Shown: positions 25,658-34,945, counted from the first letter of the stretch. The stretch is DNA of 64,000 nucleotides from UBA6522 sp965237785 (GCA_965237785.1 OZ250159.1:1860001-1924000); one strand, 5' to 3'. Numbers and translations are program-made. The notes: generated by a model not told the origin, from the letters alone.

Positions 25658-26265
25658 CACAACGCCCTTCAAATGTACAGGATAGCTGTACAGAGTTTGG
25701 TGTTTATCGGTCAATATGAATTGTTGCGGGCGCGGCATGCGGAACCGAAACCCGGCTCAGCTTATGGCACTGTGCGCCCTGCCTCAACGATCGGTATGTT
25801 TGCCTCGGTGGGTACGAACACGAGCTTCTCGATATTGGAAATCTTGGGAAGAGCCCAAATCCGGTGGATTCGCATGGATTTGCGCCCTTGATGCGTTGCC
25901 GAAGCGCCGTGACGTCAGCTGCGTGGCGTGCGCGGCCACCGGGGGAGCCAGCGGCCTACCTGTTCCGTGTACGCTGCGTATTCACTGCCGAACTCCCGCG
26001 AAAGGCGCAGTTCTTCGTGGAACCGTTGGTCCGCTGTACTCCCTTCGCAGGACTTCCAGCGGAAGATGTCCGTCTCGCAGGTGATCACTCATCCTTCAAC
26101 CGAAGGTTGCGATTCCCGCCGAACAGATGAAATGCCGATACCTGCCGCGAGATTCGCTGTAAGCTATGCCGCGACAATGCCATGTGCCGCGGTGGATACC
26201 CCAATAGCGGCCTAAGGCTGTCCCATAGTTATTAAGCGGCAATTCGCCCCAGCAGCAGTATCAAC
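25658..26265. other. 600-bp gap with no assignable gene
   Basis: This stretch lies between the yefM promoter side and the 903-residue orphan gene. Short frames on the plus strand do not look like known protein and differ in composition. It probably contains the yefM-yoeB promoter/operator near 25660-25740 and decayed sequence beyond. I found no RNA gene or repeat. Confidence 0.5.
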
Positions 26266-28977
26266 ATGTCCAGTTTCCTCGTCTCCGTCTCGGGAAAGAC
26301 GCTCGACCTCCAAGTACATGTCGCAGACAAACTAGACGAGATCGCAAACGCCAATCTGATCGAAGAATTGGCCAAGGCGCTTGCCGACGATCAGCCAAAG
26401 CTGTCGACCATGCTCCAGGCGCTGCTACCGGATCTCGAGTTTCAAGCGCTCAAGGACTTTGTCGAGCGCACCGCGGAATCACTTGAGCCTTCTGAGCAAC
26501 TGCGCCAACTCGCTGGCCCAGCCGCGGATATTCCCTCCAAGGGCATCGCCTGGTCCTGCAAATCGGCACGTGAAGGAAAATTGCCCGACTCCGGGACGGT
26601 GACGCTCACCTTGAAAGGCAGCGGCCAAGCAACCGTCAAGATTCTGCCCGGACCAAGCTACGATTTCAGGGGCGCGCTCGGCATCGCCGGCGGCCTGAAG
26701 GCACCGTTTTCCTTCGGCCGCGTCTCCGTATCCGGCCAGCGATCGGGCCAGGGCCGCCTGCTCGCGAAATTCTCCCACGCCGATCACACCCGCGTTCTTG
26801 AAGCCCTGAGTCGTGACCTGCCGGTCATCGCTCAACTGAACGACCCCGAATCGCTGCTGGACTCCGGGAACTTCAAGTCGGCAAGGCTCACCACTTCCGG
26901 GAAAGTGCGGTTTGGCGCCAGGTTGAAAGCGGGTCAGTCGTGGATGCAGTCCCTCGACGCAGTGGGCTGTGCCGTCGCAATGAGACTGAAAGCGGACGCC
27001 GGTTACACACTGGATTGGGTCAGGACCGGCGAGTTCAGGTTCAGCATCGGCCGCGCTCGCGGGGGTCAATTGCGCGTGTGGCTGACAGAGTCACGGAAGA
27101 AACGAGGTGCTCGATCGCTGTCGATCGGCGCGGAGGTCAGGATCAGGGGATTGCGCCAGGCCGTCGCTCCGTTGATGGAACAAGTCGCGGCCGTGCCCGA
27201 TCGGCTTGACGGCATCGTAAAGACCTACTCCCAGCCAGGCGCCCTCTTGCGAGACAAGCTCAGGAAGCGATTGAAGACATCGGACCCCTCTGTGCGCGCC
27301 TTGGCGGACGGTTTGGCCGGCGGCGGCGAGCGCGCCGCCAGGCGGTTTGTCAACTCCCTGATCGACGCGATTGTGGAATCGGCGGGCGCCGGAACGGAAA
27401 ACTGGGCCGCTCTCCTGGATGGCGAGACCGACGAGTTGATCAACGGCGTGTTGCACGCCATGCCGATCCCTATCCCACCGGAGCATCGCGATGAGTTAGC
27501 AGCGTTAGCCGGCAGAAATATCGGCGAGGCACTCGACGACCTGAACAAAGACCTGCTCAGGGACCTGAAAATCGCGTTGCGCGACGAAACGAAGCCGATA
27601 GCTGAGGCCCTTGCCCGGTTCGCAGAAGGCCCCGCAAACGTATTCGACGATTTGGACGCCACTGCGGAACGTTGCATGGCTCCCCTCAAGAATCTCCTTG
27701 CCCGATATCGCGCGCTGGAAGGGCGAATCGCGACCGCCGTGGACGCCACGGAGAAGGAGCGCCTCGCCATAAAGTACGGACGTGCCGTTACCAAAAGCCA
27801 CGCCGCCAGGACGCTATTGCGGTTCCGTTTGAACCCCCGGGACAAGGATGGGAAGACGCTCTACCGCAAGATGCTGACCGGGGATTTCGCCGATGCGATG
27901 ACGGCCGGGATGGACGACGAAAACGACGCGATCACTCTGGAAAGCTGCGTCTTCAAACGTATGTTCGAACGCAAGGTGACTTCCGGACTCACGTTCAACC
28001 TTTTCGGGCGTGAAATCGCCTCTCGCCGCGCCCTGTCAACGAAACTCAAGGCCGAGCACGCTGTCGGCGGACAGATCAACATCTTCGAGGCGGAAGGTGA
28101 AGTTTCCGAAGCGCACGTCGCCTTCGGCGAAGGTCAGTCGATGCGGGTCAGCAGCCTGATGAATTTCATAACGGCACCGGACGCACCCGATGCCTTTGCC
28201 GTGCAGTTGAACTACACCGACAAGAACATGAAGCCGAAGGAATTGCGTCAATACCTCAGGAGTCTTGAGGATGCCGGGTTCATCTCTGACGGCGTAGCCG
28301 AGCGCATCACGGAGATCGACGGTGAATTTGGTGCCTCCGACGAAGGCCAGCGCAGCGTGACGGTCGACACCGCGTTTGCGCTATCTCGGGACGAATTTTT
28401 GGAAATAGCCGAGAAAGACGTGGACGAGATCGTCCGCGTCGCGATCGACGAGCAACTGAAGTCCTATCGCCGAATTCCATGGGCCGACAGGGCACTCACC
28501 CGGCTGGCCGACGCGACGAAACACGACATCGTCGACCTGTTTTTTGCCTGGCGCGACGACTCCAGGCTACGAATAAGGAGAAACCTCGGTATCAGGGGCA
28601 CCCGGCTGTCGAAAACTCAGCGCCACGTCCTGTATCTCGTTCGCGGGATTGGTGAGCGCGCCGATGAGTTGGCCAGCTTTCTCAAGCACTGGCGCCAACT
28701 GGACCGCATAGGCCAGTCCGTCGACAACGACGCTGAGCAACTCGATGAAGCACGGTTGAGCGAGATTCGAGACCTGCACGAGGACGTGCTCTCGGACCTG
28801 AGCGCATGGGTAGATGCGCGCAACTGGCTGGTCGGACTTGCCAGGGAAGACGTCTCCCCCGTCGCGGCAGCCTTTGTGGCTTCGCTGCGCAAACTGAGTC
28901 CAGGGGCCGAAGAAGCCCTTATACCGGTCGTAACCTGGACCGATGATGGAGATACAAGGCGCGTCGCGGTAGTCTGA
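26266..28977 (+). CDS. Large orphan protein of unknown function (903 residues)
   Basis: A single long frame with normal codon use, starting MSSFLVSVSGKTLDLQVHVA and without a signal peptide or membrane segment, so probably cytoplasmic. The N-terminal 300 residues look beta-rich with Gly-rich strands (ATVKILPGPSYDFRGALGIA; GLKAPFSFGRVSVSG). The middle (about 300-520) is helical and charged. The region near 560-700 (LTFNLFGREIASRRALSTKL) is again beta-like, and the C-terminus is helical (LRKLSPGAEEALIPVVTWTD). I recognise no catalytic motif. It stands alone in the defence-rich accessory zone between yefM-yoeB and a Fic gene. No strong ribosome-binding site precedes the ATG. Confidence 0.75.
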   Translation: MSSFLVSVSGKTLDLQVHVADKLDEIANANLIEELAKALADDQPKLSTMLQALLPDLEFQALKDFVERTAESLEPSEQLRQLAGPAADIPSKGIAWSCKSAREGKLPDSGTVTLTLKGSGQATVKILPGPSYDFRGALGIAGGLKAPFSFGRVSVSGQRSGQGRLLAKFSHADHTRVLEALSRDLPVIAQLNDPESLLDSGNFKSARLTTSGKVRFGARLKAGQSWMQSLDAVGCAVAMRLKADAGYTLDWVRTGEFRFSIGRARGGQLRVWLTESRKKRGARSLSIGAEVRIRGLRQAVAPLMEQVAAVPDRLDGIVKTYSQPGALLRDKLRKRLKTSDPSVRALADGLAGGGERAARRFVNSLIDAIVESAGAGTENWAALLDGETDELINGVLHAMPIPIPPEHRDELAALAGRNIGEALDDLNKDLLRDLKIALRDETKPIAEALARFAEGPANVFDDLDATAERCMAPLKNLLARYRALEGRIATAVDATEKERLAIKYGRAVTKSHAARTLLRFRLNPRDKDGKTLYRKMLTGDFADAMTAGMDDENDAITLESCVFKRMFERKVTSGLTFNLFGREIASRRALSTKLKAEHAVGGQINIFEAEGEVSEAHVAFGEGQSMRVSSLMNFITAPDAPDAFAVQLNYTDKNMKPKELRQYLRSLEDAGFISDGVAERITEIDGEFGASDEGQRSVTVDTAFALSRDEFLEIAEKDVDEIVRVAIDEQLKSYRRIPWADRALTRLADATKHDIVDLFFAWRDDSRLRIRRNLGIRGTRLSKTQRHVLYLVRGIGERADELASFLKHWRQLDRIGQSVDNDAEQLDEARLSEIRDLHEDVLSDLSAWVDARNWLVGLAREDVSPVAAAFVASLRKLSPGAEEALIPVVTWTDDGDTRRVAVV

Positions 28978-29067
28978 GCCGGCTTTGGGCGACGCTGGTC
29001 GCTGACTCGGTGCCGATTGCCTATGCGCGGTGCCGAGCCAAGCCGTTGCCAAGTTCCGTACGCCCCC

Positions 29068-29895
29068 CTATCTGGGAGGAGCATTCGCGCTGGAGGAAAT
29101 CTCGATGTGGATTCCGCCGGGACCCTCGAACCACAGCAAGTCCGAACCGGGTGGATTGGGCCTGATGAGGTACGGCGGATAGCCGGTCGCTGCAATGCGC
29201 TCCGCGAAAACGGGCAAATCCTCGGCGATCCGAAAGCCGAAGTGATCCAGCGACCGGGTGCGACTCGGCGCCATCTCCTCCGCCACCTCGGAGATGTGGA
29301 GCCAGATATTCTCATAGCGTACGCCGTGATACCTGTCGCCACCCCGCTCAGGCACGAATTCCCCGCCGAAGATCTCCAGGAACCAGTCCCGCACCTCGTC
29401 CGCGTCGTTCACCATCAGGTGCACGTGGTTCATGCCCGGATAGTCGGGATCCTCGAGCAGTTCCATTCGCGTGCCCCACGGATCCACGATATAGGCGATC
29501 CTGGCTACCGTGGTGCCGTCCCGCGGCTCGGTATCGATCGTCGCACCCATGCTCCTCGCCTTCTCCACGGTCGCATCCACGTCGTCCACGGTGAAACCGA
29601 AATGATCGATCGCGCTGCCGGCGCTGGGCAGCGCGGACCTGCCCTGCGGCTCGTCGAACATGGTGCTGATGGAACCGTTCGCCTGGCGCACGGCGCCCAT
29701 ACCGCTCTCCCCTGCTACCCTGAGGTTGCCGTCCACGAGCGTGTGGTACCAGTGCGCGGCCGCCCATGCGTCGGGCACCCTCAGGTGCACGTGGGTGAAC
29801 GTGCTCTGTCCCAGGGCGAGCCCCGGAAAGCAGATCAGCCACAAGGCTGCGGCTCGGAAGCATCGGGCGCGTACGGTTGGTTCGGAATGCAACAT
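29068..29895 (-). CDS. Secreted two-domain VOC (glyoxalase-fold) protein
   Basis: About 275 residues: signal peptide (FRAAALWLICFPGLALGQ), then two vicinal-oxygen-chelate domains. The first has FTHVHLRVPDAWAAAHWYH, IDHFGFTVDDVDATVEKA and DPWGTRMELLEDP; the second NHVHLMVNDADEVRDWFLEI, LDHFGFRIAEDLP and GPGGIHIEIS. His and Glu residues at the metal positions are present. VOC proteins include dioxygenases, isomerases and lyases; the substrate is unknown. A GGGGAGA site precedes the ATG. A single-domain secreted relative is at 48970-49446. Confidence 0.85.
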   Translation of the reverse strand: MLHSEPTVRARCFRAAALWLICFPGLALGQSTFTHVHLRVPDAWAAAHWYHTLVDGNLRVAGESGMGAVRQANGSISTMFDEPQGRSALPSAGSAIDHFGFTVDDVDATVEKARSMGATIDTEPRDGTTVARIAYIVDPWGTRMELLEDPDYPGMNHVHLMVNDADEVRDWFLEIFGGEFVPERGGDRYHGVRYENIWLHISEVAEEMAPSRTRSLDHFGFRIAEDLPVFAERIAATGYPPYLIRPNPPGSDLLWFEGPGGIHIEISSSANAPPR

Positions 29896-30037
29896 GGTTA
29901 TCTCCCCCGTGTCGGTCGATGGGTGTGTTCCCCACCCCTGAATAGCTCCGTGAAAACATAGCAGCACGCTGTCGGCCGGTCCAGCGGGTTGTGACCGCCG
30001 TTCGGTGCGCCTCGACCAGAGGGATCATTGCGCCGGG

Positions 30038-30092
30038 GTCGGGAGGGCACGGGAGAAGTCCCGCAGCACCTTCATAGCCCAGCGCCTCAATC
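30038..30092. pseudogene. Remnant D: vapC piece joined to reductase piece
   Basis: About 36 bp (GGGAGGGCACGGGAGAAGTC and on) match vapC (compare 19265-19301 and 33265-33301). They are then joined within CTTC to TTCATAGCCCAGCGCCTC, which matches the reductase gene at 20849-20866. This is a fourth, nearly vanished copy of the vapBC-mtfA-reductase block. The Fic stop codon (30087-30089) lies at its right edge. Confidence 0.7.
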
Positions 30093-31298
30093 CACGGGAT
30101 ACAGTCGTGGGAACCAACGCTCAACCACATCGAGCGGAAACCCAAGGCGTACAGGTGCTCGGGGTCCTTTCGAAACCAACAAACCCTTCATTAGCAGCGT
30201 TGAAAGAATTTCACGCGCCCTACGTTCTCGGTAACCCGTAATTTCCGGCGCTCGACCCCGTGCGACCTCGCCCATCAGCAGCGCCTCACGAAGCAATGCC
30301 ATGGATCGGGACGGTAGTCGGCCGGCTGCTTGTTCGTCATCGGCATACAACTTCATTCGACGCAACAGCTCGCCGGGTTGCAGCAACGATTCCATGATTT
30401 CGACCTGGTCGATACACACGCGCAGGAAGAACGAACAAAATGCCTCCAGTTGCGTGGCGGACAATGCGCCTCGTCCATCGTAGTCTCCCTGCCTGGGCGC
30501 ATCTGCGTTCGCGAGCCCGGCCTTGTATTGGACCGAGTTGCGGGCAAACCCGCGTGCAACCGACCAGATACTGCCACCTACCCCACAATGCAGCAGCATG
30601 GCGTGGGCCATAAGCCGCGCGACACGTCCGTTACCGTCGTAGAACGGATGTATCCACAAGAAGCGATGGTGCGCAGCCGCGACGGCAATGATGGCTTGCG
30701 GCGCCGACAGGCGTCTATTGTCGTACGCGGCCTGAAAACGATTCAGAAAAAGTGGCAGATCGGCAGCCAGCGGTGGCACGTGGGATCCTACCTGCACTTC
30801 ACCGTCGCGAAATTCGCCCGGTACGACCCCCACGCGTGCGCCGGTATCCGGGTTTTCAACCCACAGCAATTCGTCCGGTAACCGGCGGCTGAATTCCTCG
30901 TGAATCCATTGAATGTACGTCGTCGAAGTCGGGGACTCTTCAGGGTCGTCGCCGCAGTCGATCAAACGCTGAACCTCGATATGCGCTCGAGCTTCACGTT
31001 GCAAAATGCGCTTTTGCGGGTCCGGGGAATAGTCGTCCGCCAACGCCGCATCGATATCGCGCGGGTGCGTGTTGTGCCCCTCAATGAGATTCGAGTAATA
31101 GCAATTCATTGAGCGCACGAGATCGCCGATGCTCTCCCGGACCGTCCAATGAATCTGGCCAGCAAGGTGGCTAGCTCTTGCGACGAGTTTGACGGCGAGA
31201 TCGGTCAGGCCGGCCTGGCTATCGCGGGGCAACATCGGTTCCATGGAAAATGGCGTCATATCGCCGCACATAATGCCGGTTATTGTGCCGGATTTCAA
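30087..31298 (-). CDS. Fic-domain protein (class II, AMPylase-type)
   Basis: 403 residues. The Fic active site HPFYDGNGRVARL (HPFx(D/E)GNGRxxR) lies near residue 215. An inhibitory helix motif (S/T)xxxE(G/N) is present at the N-terminal side as YSNLIEGHN, which makes it a class II Fic protein kept inactive by its own Glu. A C-terminal winged-helix-like segment (GYRERRAREILSTLLMKGLL) is common in this subgroup. Fic enzymes mostly transfer AMP to Thr/Tyr hydroxyls; the target is unknown. The start could be any of several Met near 31298-31235; MLPRDSQAG is attractive. Confidence 0.88.
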   Translation of the reverse strand: MKSGTITGIMCGDMTPFSMEPMLPRDSQAGLTDLAVKLVARASHLAGQIHWTVRESIGDLVRSMNCYYSNLIEGHNTHPRDIDAALADDYSPDPQKRILQREARAHIEVQRLIDCGDDPEESPTSTTYIQWIHEEFSRRLPDELLWVENPDTGARVGVVPGEFRDGEVQVGSHVPPLAADLPLFLNRFQAAYDNRRLSAPQAIIAVAAAHHRFLWIHPFYDGNGRVARLMAHAMLLHCGVGGSIWSVARGFARNSVQYKAGLANADAPRQGDYDGRGALSATQLEAFCSFFLRVCIDQVEIMESLLQPGELLRRMKLYADDEQAAGRLPSRSMALLREALLMGEVARGRAPEITGYRERRAREILSTLLMKGLLVSKGPRAPVRLGFPLDVVERWFPRLYPVD

Positions 31299-31370
31299 CT
31301 ATTATAATAAGAAGGTTAAATGATTTATTGGCGATTAATCTAACCAATAAATGCCGGTATTATTGCCGGA
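31272..31370. promoter_or_regulatory. AT-rich regulatory region with direct and inverted repeats upstream of fic
   Basis: Two imperfect 22-bp direct repeats (AATGCCGGTTATTGTGCCGG at 31272 and AATGCCGGTATTATTGCCGG at 31349) flank an AT-rich core. Within the core a palindrome TTTATTGG (31324-31331) / CCAATAAA (31344-31351) has a 12-bp spacer. The region lies between fic and the divergent frame at 31370, so it is a likely operator/promoter. Confidence 0.55.
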
Positions 31371-31815
31371 TATGAACACCGCTGCTCGCGGTCGAAAACC
31401 CGATTTGGATCTGCCTGCATGGATCATCGGAATCCACGTCCGTGCGCTCAGCCGGTTCGCCAACGAGCAGCGAAAATCCGCGATGCCGGGGCCATACAAG
31501 ATGGTGCCGGCGCCAAACAACAAGATGCTGGCGGCATTGGAGGATTTTGGCCGTGAACGATTGTCGGAGCATTTTTTCATGGGTGATTTTCTGTATTCGG
31601 AGATCTCGGCGGTGCATGGCATTCACGACAAGCTGCCGTATTCGCGGATGGTCTTTTCCCTGCAAAACGCCGCCTTCAACCTCACATGGCACGACAAAGA
31701 GTCGGACCGTTATATCCGCAGCAGGTACGGCTCCAAACCGCAAATCCTCACGAAACCCGGTATGGACAACCATGAGGGAGATCACAGCGAACATTACCTT
31801 GTGTGCCGTGCTTGA
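31370..31815 (+). CDS. Hypothetical protein, divergent from fic
   Basis: About 148 residues starting MNTAARGRKPDLDLPAW. Segments such as MLAALEDFGRERLSEHFFMG, FLYSEISAVHGIHDKLPYSR and FNLTWHDKESDRYI have a protein-like composition rich in His, Phe and Tyr. I recognise no family, and it could be a truncated or decayed gene. There is no clear Shine-Dalgarno site. Confidence 0.4.
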
Positions 31816-31902
31816 GGTCGACGGCGAGGACGAGACGTGCGTTCGGTTGCTGCGAACTCCGCTGCGCATACAATAGGTTGAAGTTGAACAGGCAGGAGCA
31901 CT

Positions 31903-32331
31903 ATGCACAACATCCGCGACATTCTCCGCAAGAAAGGCACGGCCATCTGGTTTGCTGCTCCGGACGAAACCGTGCTCGACGCCATACGCCGCATGGCCGA
32001 GCACGGTGTGGGCGCCCTGCTCGTCATGAAGGACGACCAACTCGTCGGCTTCTTCTCCGAACGCGATTACTCGCGCAAGGTCATCCTTCAGGGGCTCCGT
32101 TCGCGGGACACGCCGGTGGAGGCCGTGATGAGCGCCCCGGTGCTCACGATCTCCCCCGACGCCACTGTCCAGCAGGGCCTGTCGATGATGACTGAGAAGT
32201 ACATTCGCCACTTGCCGGTGACCGACGATTCCGGCGTGATCGGTGTGGTATCGATCGGCGATCTGGTCAAGGCCGTCATGGAGGATCAGGAAGCTCTGAT
32301 CAAGCAGCTCGAGCGCTTCATCATGGGCTGA
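31903..32331 (+). CDS. CBS-domain pair protein
   Basis: 142 residues forming one Bateman module. CBS1: TVLDAIRRMAEHGVGALLVM then GFFSERDYSRKVI. CBS2: VMSAPVLTISPDATVQQGLS, MMTEKYIRHLPVTDD and GVVSIGDLVKAVM. Stand-alone pairs bind adenine nucleotides and act as energy or redox sensors; the target here is unknown. A GGAG site precedes the ATG at 31903. It is convergent with the DUF1269-like gene. Confidence 0.9.
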   Translation: MHNIRDILRKKGTAIWFAAPDETVLDAIRRMAEHGVGALLVMKDDQLVGFFSERDYSRKVILQGLRSRDTPVEAVMSAPVLTISPDATVQQGLSMMTEKYIRHLPVTDDSGVIGVVSIGDLVKAVMEDQEALIKQLERFIMG

Positions 32332-32437
32332 TCATCGTTCAGCTTCCGTGCCTGTCGATGACGCGGTGACGGCGGATCGACCCAGCCGTCGACATGGCAG
32401 CTCACGTCCGCGAGAGCCACTCAGTGGGAGCAGGCAA

Positions 32438-32998
32438 CTATCCCGACGTCGGATGCGCCGAATGATCCTTTCGCCTCAAGACACCAAATGGATTGACGAA
32501 ATGCCGATCGGTCGCGACATGCTCCGATTCCGGGTGTCTCTTGCGCATCATGGCCTTGATGACCTCGCCCATGCCTTTTCGGGCGTAAATCAAAAACAGA
32601 TACTTGCCGTCCTGGATGTCGTCGTGGAACGGCGCCAACTTGCTGTTTTCGGTGGATACACCAATCAGGCCGCCCAGCCACGCCCCGAACAGGGTCGCAA
32701 GAGCCACGACGCCGGCATAGGCAGCGCCCGGCACATTCGGGCCGAAGGGTTGCAGCGACGCCAATACCACGGCACCGATCAAGCCGACCGAGAACCCGGC
32801 GAAGGCGCCGGAGAGTCCGGAACGGATGATATCCAGTGTTTCTATGTAGTTGCTGGAGTGGATGCGACTCTTTTGCAGCCCGGCTTCATCCTTGCTGATG
32901 ACATGGATATACCAATCCTTGACCCCGACGGCATGCAAATCGTCCGATATGGTATGAGCGCTCTTTAAGGCTGGTGTGAGATAGTAGAGACATTTCAT
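32438..32998 (-). CDS. DUF1269-like membrane protein
   Basis: 186 residues. A soluble N-terminal half (MKCLYYLTPALKSAHTISDD, then VKDWYIHVISKDEAGL) is followed by two Gly/Ala-rich transmembrane segments (AFAGFSVGLIGAVVLASL; AAYAGVVALATLFGAWLGGL) and a C-terminal part with NSKLAPFHDDIQDGKYLFLI, HPE. This is the plan of small DUF1269-type proteins of unknown function. A strong AGGAGG site precedes the ATG at 32998. A decayed partial copy lies at 18716-18812, in the same position relative to vapC. Confidence 0.75.
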   Translation of the reverse strand: MKCLYYLTPALKSAHTISDDLHAVGVKDWYIHVISKDEAGLQKSRIHSSNYIETLDIIRSGLSGAFAGFSVGLIGAVVLASLQPFGPNVPGAAYAGVVALATLFGAWLGGLIGVSTENSKLAPFHDDIQDGKYLFLIYARKGMGEVIKAMMRKRHPESEHVATDRHFVNPFGVLRRKDHSAHPTSG

Positions 32999-33086
32999 AC
33001 TCTTCACCCTCCTGGATACGCCTGACCATCCTAGCATAGGGCGCTCTCGCGGAAGAGGCCCACTGCGACTCCGGACCGCCGGACGC

Positions 33087-33458
33087 TTAAACAACGGTTT
33101 CCAGCAGATGAAAATCCTTGTCGGCGGTTTCGATGCTGGCGCCGTGGTGGCGAGCACATGCGGCAATCACCACATCGGTCGCCGGCACGGTAACGCCCCG
33201 CGCTCGGGCTCGTCGCGCCAAATCGTAGGATGTCCGCCAGACCTCGTCGTTGATCGGCAGTTCCGGGAGGGCATGGGAGAAGTCCCGCAGCACCTTCTTC
33301 TCGTGGTCGCCGCGGGCGCCGTTCCACAGTTCCAGTTGCACCATCTGGCACCAACACGCCTCCCCACTTGTCAGCGCAGTTTCAACGCGGCTACGAACCA
33401 CTGGGTCGCCATCCGGGCGAAGCAAATGTATCCACGACGACGTATCGACAAGAATCAC
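33087..33458 (-). CDS. vapC: VapC-type PIN-domain toxin, copy B
   Basis: 123 residues, GTG start at 33458, nearly identical to copy A: VILVDTSSWIHLLRPDGDP, QLELWNGARGD and ATDVVIAACARHHG are all kept, with differences such as VVRSR for EVRRR and ETVV for DTVG at the end. All PIN acidic residues are retained, so both copies should be active. Cross-talk with the other VapB is expected given the identity. Confidence 0.88.
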   Translation of the reverse strand: MILVDTSSWIHLLRPDGDPVVRSRVETALTSGEACWCQMVQLELWNGARGDHEKKVLRDFSHALPELPINDEVWRTSYDLARRARARGVTVPATDVVIAACARHHGASIETADKDFHLLETVV

Positions 33459-33460
33459 GT

Positions 33461-33664
33461 TCAGTCGTGTCGGCGCGCGGACTGAAGTTCTTCCGGGGTA
33501 ATCAGATTGGCGCATGTTCCGGCGTATCGGGCCAGTTCGGCCATACGTTTTCTCCGGTTGAAATCCGTGATCGCGCCAACCACCGCTTCGCGCTTTGTCT
33601 TCGCGCCGGTAAACCGGATGGCATCCGAAAGCTCTTTTTCTGGAATATCAATTGTCGTTTTCAT
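33461..33664 (-). CDS. vapB: VapB-type antitoxin, copy B
   Basis: 67 residues, same as copy A except AELARYAG for AELAGYAG and an earlier stop: a CGA-to-TGA change ends the protein two residues sooner, so the 4-bp overlap with vapC is lost and the two genes are separated by 2 bp. This is a small visible step in the divergence of the two loci. Confidence 0.86.
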   Translation of the reverse strand: MKTTIDIPEKELSDAIRFTGAKTKREAVVGAITDFNRRKRMAELARYAGTCANLITPEELQSARRHD

Positions 33665-33922
33665 GCTTCGAGATTAACGCTTACGGGAATACCAATCAAC
33701 CTGAATTTTAGGCGCATGTTTTGCTGACGGGACAATAACATCCTCGGGGTTGAGGGGATGGCTGTTGCGGTTCGGTACCAGGCCCGAAATGACGAATATC
33801 GACTTGTCCGTTGCCAGGCCCGGGACCCCGGCAACGACCGGCGCTTCAAAGCGGCCGACGGCGGCGACATCACCCGCGACGCCGGTCGTCGCTCAGCCAC
33901 AGTTCACGGCTATCATCTGCCC

Positions 33923-34696
33923 ATGTTCGGAATCTTGAGAAGCTGGCGGCGGCGGCGAATCCTGGCGCGTAACGCGATTCCGTACAAGGTCTGGCAACAG
34001 ACGGTCACCGACATTCCCGCGCTGTCACAGCTCGATGCGGAGGAGTTGGATCGACTGCGCTCGCTGGCGTTGCTCTTTCTCCACGAGAAGATCCTGGAGC
34101 CAGCCAGGGGATTGGAGCTCGACGATGCGATGCGCGTGCGCATCGCCGCGCTGGCGTGCCGGCCCATCCTCGAACTCGGTCTCGACTACTACAACGGTTT
34201 TGTCTCGGTGATCGTCTATCCACGGGAGTTCCTGGTCAGAGACCGCGAGCACGTTGACGAGGCGGGCGTCGTGCACACGCGGGATGAGGTCCTGAGCGGT
34301 GAGGCATGGGAACAGGGACCCGTGATTCTGGCCTGGCAGGAGGTCGAAGCGAGCGGACGCGGGGACGGTTATGACGTGGTTGCACACGAGTGCGCTCACA
34401 AGCTGGATCTTCTGGAAGGCGACATAAACGGGCTACCGCCGCTGCATCGCGGCATGCGCGCCGGTGAATGGGTCGAGTCCTTTCAGGCCGCCTATGATGA
34501 CCTGACCCGGCGACTCGACCGTGGCGAGGAGCCGTGGCTCGACCCCTATGCGGCCGAGGAACCGGCGGAGTTCTTCGCAGTGTGCGCCGAGATGTTCTTC
34601 GACGTCCCCGGCACGTTCCGCACCGAATATCCGGCGCTCTACGCGCAGCTCGCCGGCTTCTTCAGGCAAGACCCCGCGCAACGGCGCGCGGCGTAA
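33923..34696 (+). CDS. mtfA: MtfA-family (M90) zinc peptidase, copy B
   Basis: 257 residues, about 20 differences from copy A by eye, mostly in the first 70 residues. HECAHKLD, the EEPAEFFAV glutamate and the substrate-cleft segments are unchanged. The intergenic region towards vapB is also conserved. The high identity of both coding and non-coding parts indicates recent duplication or continuing gene conversion. Confidence 0.9.
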   Translation: MFGILRSWRRRRILARNAIPYKVWQQTVTDIPALSQLDAEELDRLRSLALLFLHEKILEPARGLELDDAMRVRIAALACRPILELGLDYYNGFVSVIVYPREFLVRDREHVDEAGVVHTRDEVLSGEAWEQGPVILAWQEVEASGRGDGYDVVAHECAHKLDLLEGDINGLPPLHRGMRAGEWVESFQAAYDDLTRRLDRGEEPWLDPYAAEEPAEFFAVCAEMFFDVPGTFRTEYPALYAQLAGFFRQDPAQRRAA

Positions 34697-34704
34697 TCGC
34701 GCGG

Positions 34705-34945
34705 TTATCGAATCGTCTGTGGTACCGCAATCTCGCGCCGTTGAAAGTGGAAATCGAAGTGGTCCATAGAGAGGTCCCTGGCATTCGTGCGGAGCAGGTA
34801 CAGTCCCTCTACCACATGCGCGTGGGGATTTATCGGGTCGATGATGATCTTGTCGGATAAATCACCGAGGCCACGCACCACTTCCTCGGCAACACTCCAC
34901 GGAACGTTGAGCATGACGATGTCCGCCCGTGCGGCTCGCGGTTCT
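34705..34945 (-). pseudogene. F420-reductase-like gene remnant, copy B
   Basis: The 3' part matches copy A (IEGLYLLRTN against VEGLYLLRTN; ARDLSMDH). It is joined in frame, after KIIIDPINP, to HAHVVEGLY, so about 86 residues of the middle are missing. The breakpoint lies in or just beyond ATGCGCG (34816-34822), a heptamer that copy A carries at both ends of the missing segment (20816-20822 and 21075-21081). The N-terminus upstream of RADIVMLNVPW is also gone, including the GTGEVSS nucleotide loop. It is not functional. Confidence 0.8.

Noticed and set aside
25716..26230. Short plus-strand frames in the 600-bp gap
   Set aside because: No start signals, motifs or conserved-looking composition; several overlap in different frames.
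32461..32524. Mobile repeat family (similar block at 18716)
   Set aside because: The block is simply the coding 3' end of the DUF1269-like gene, present twice because the locus was duplicated.
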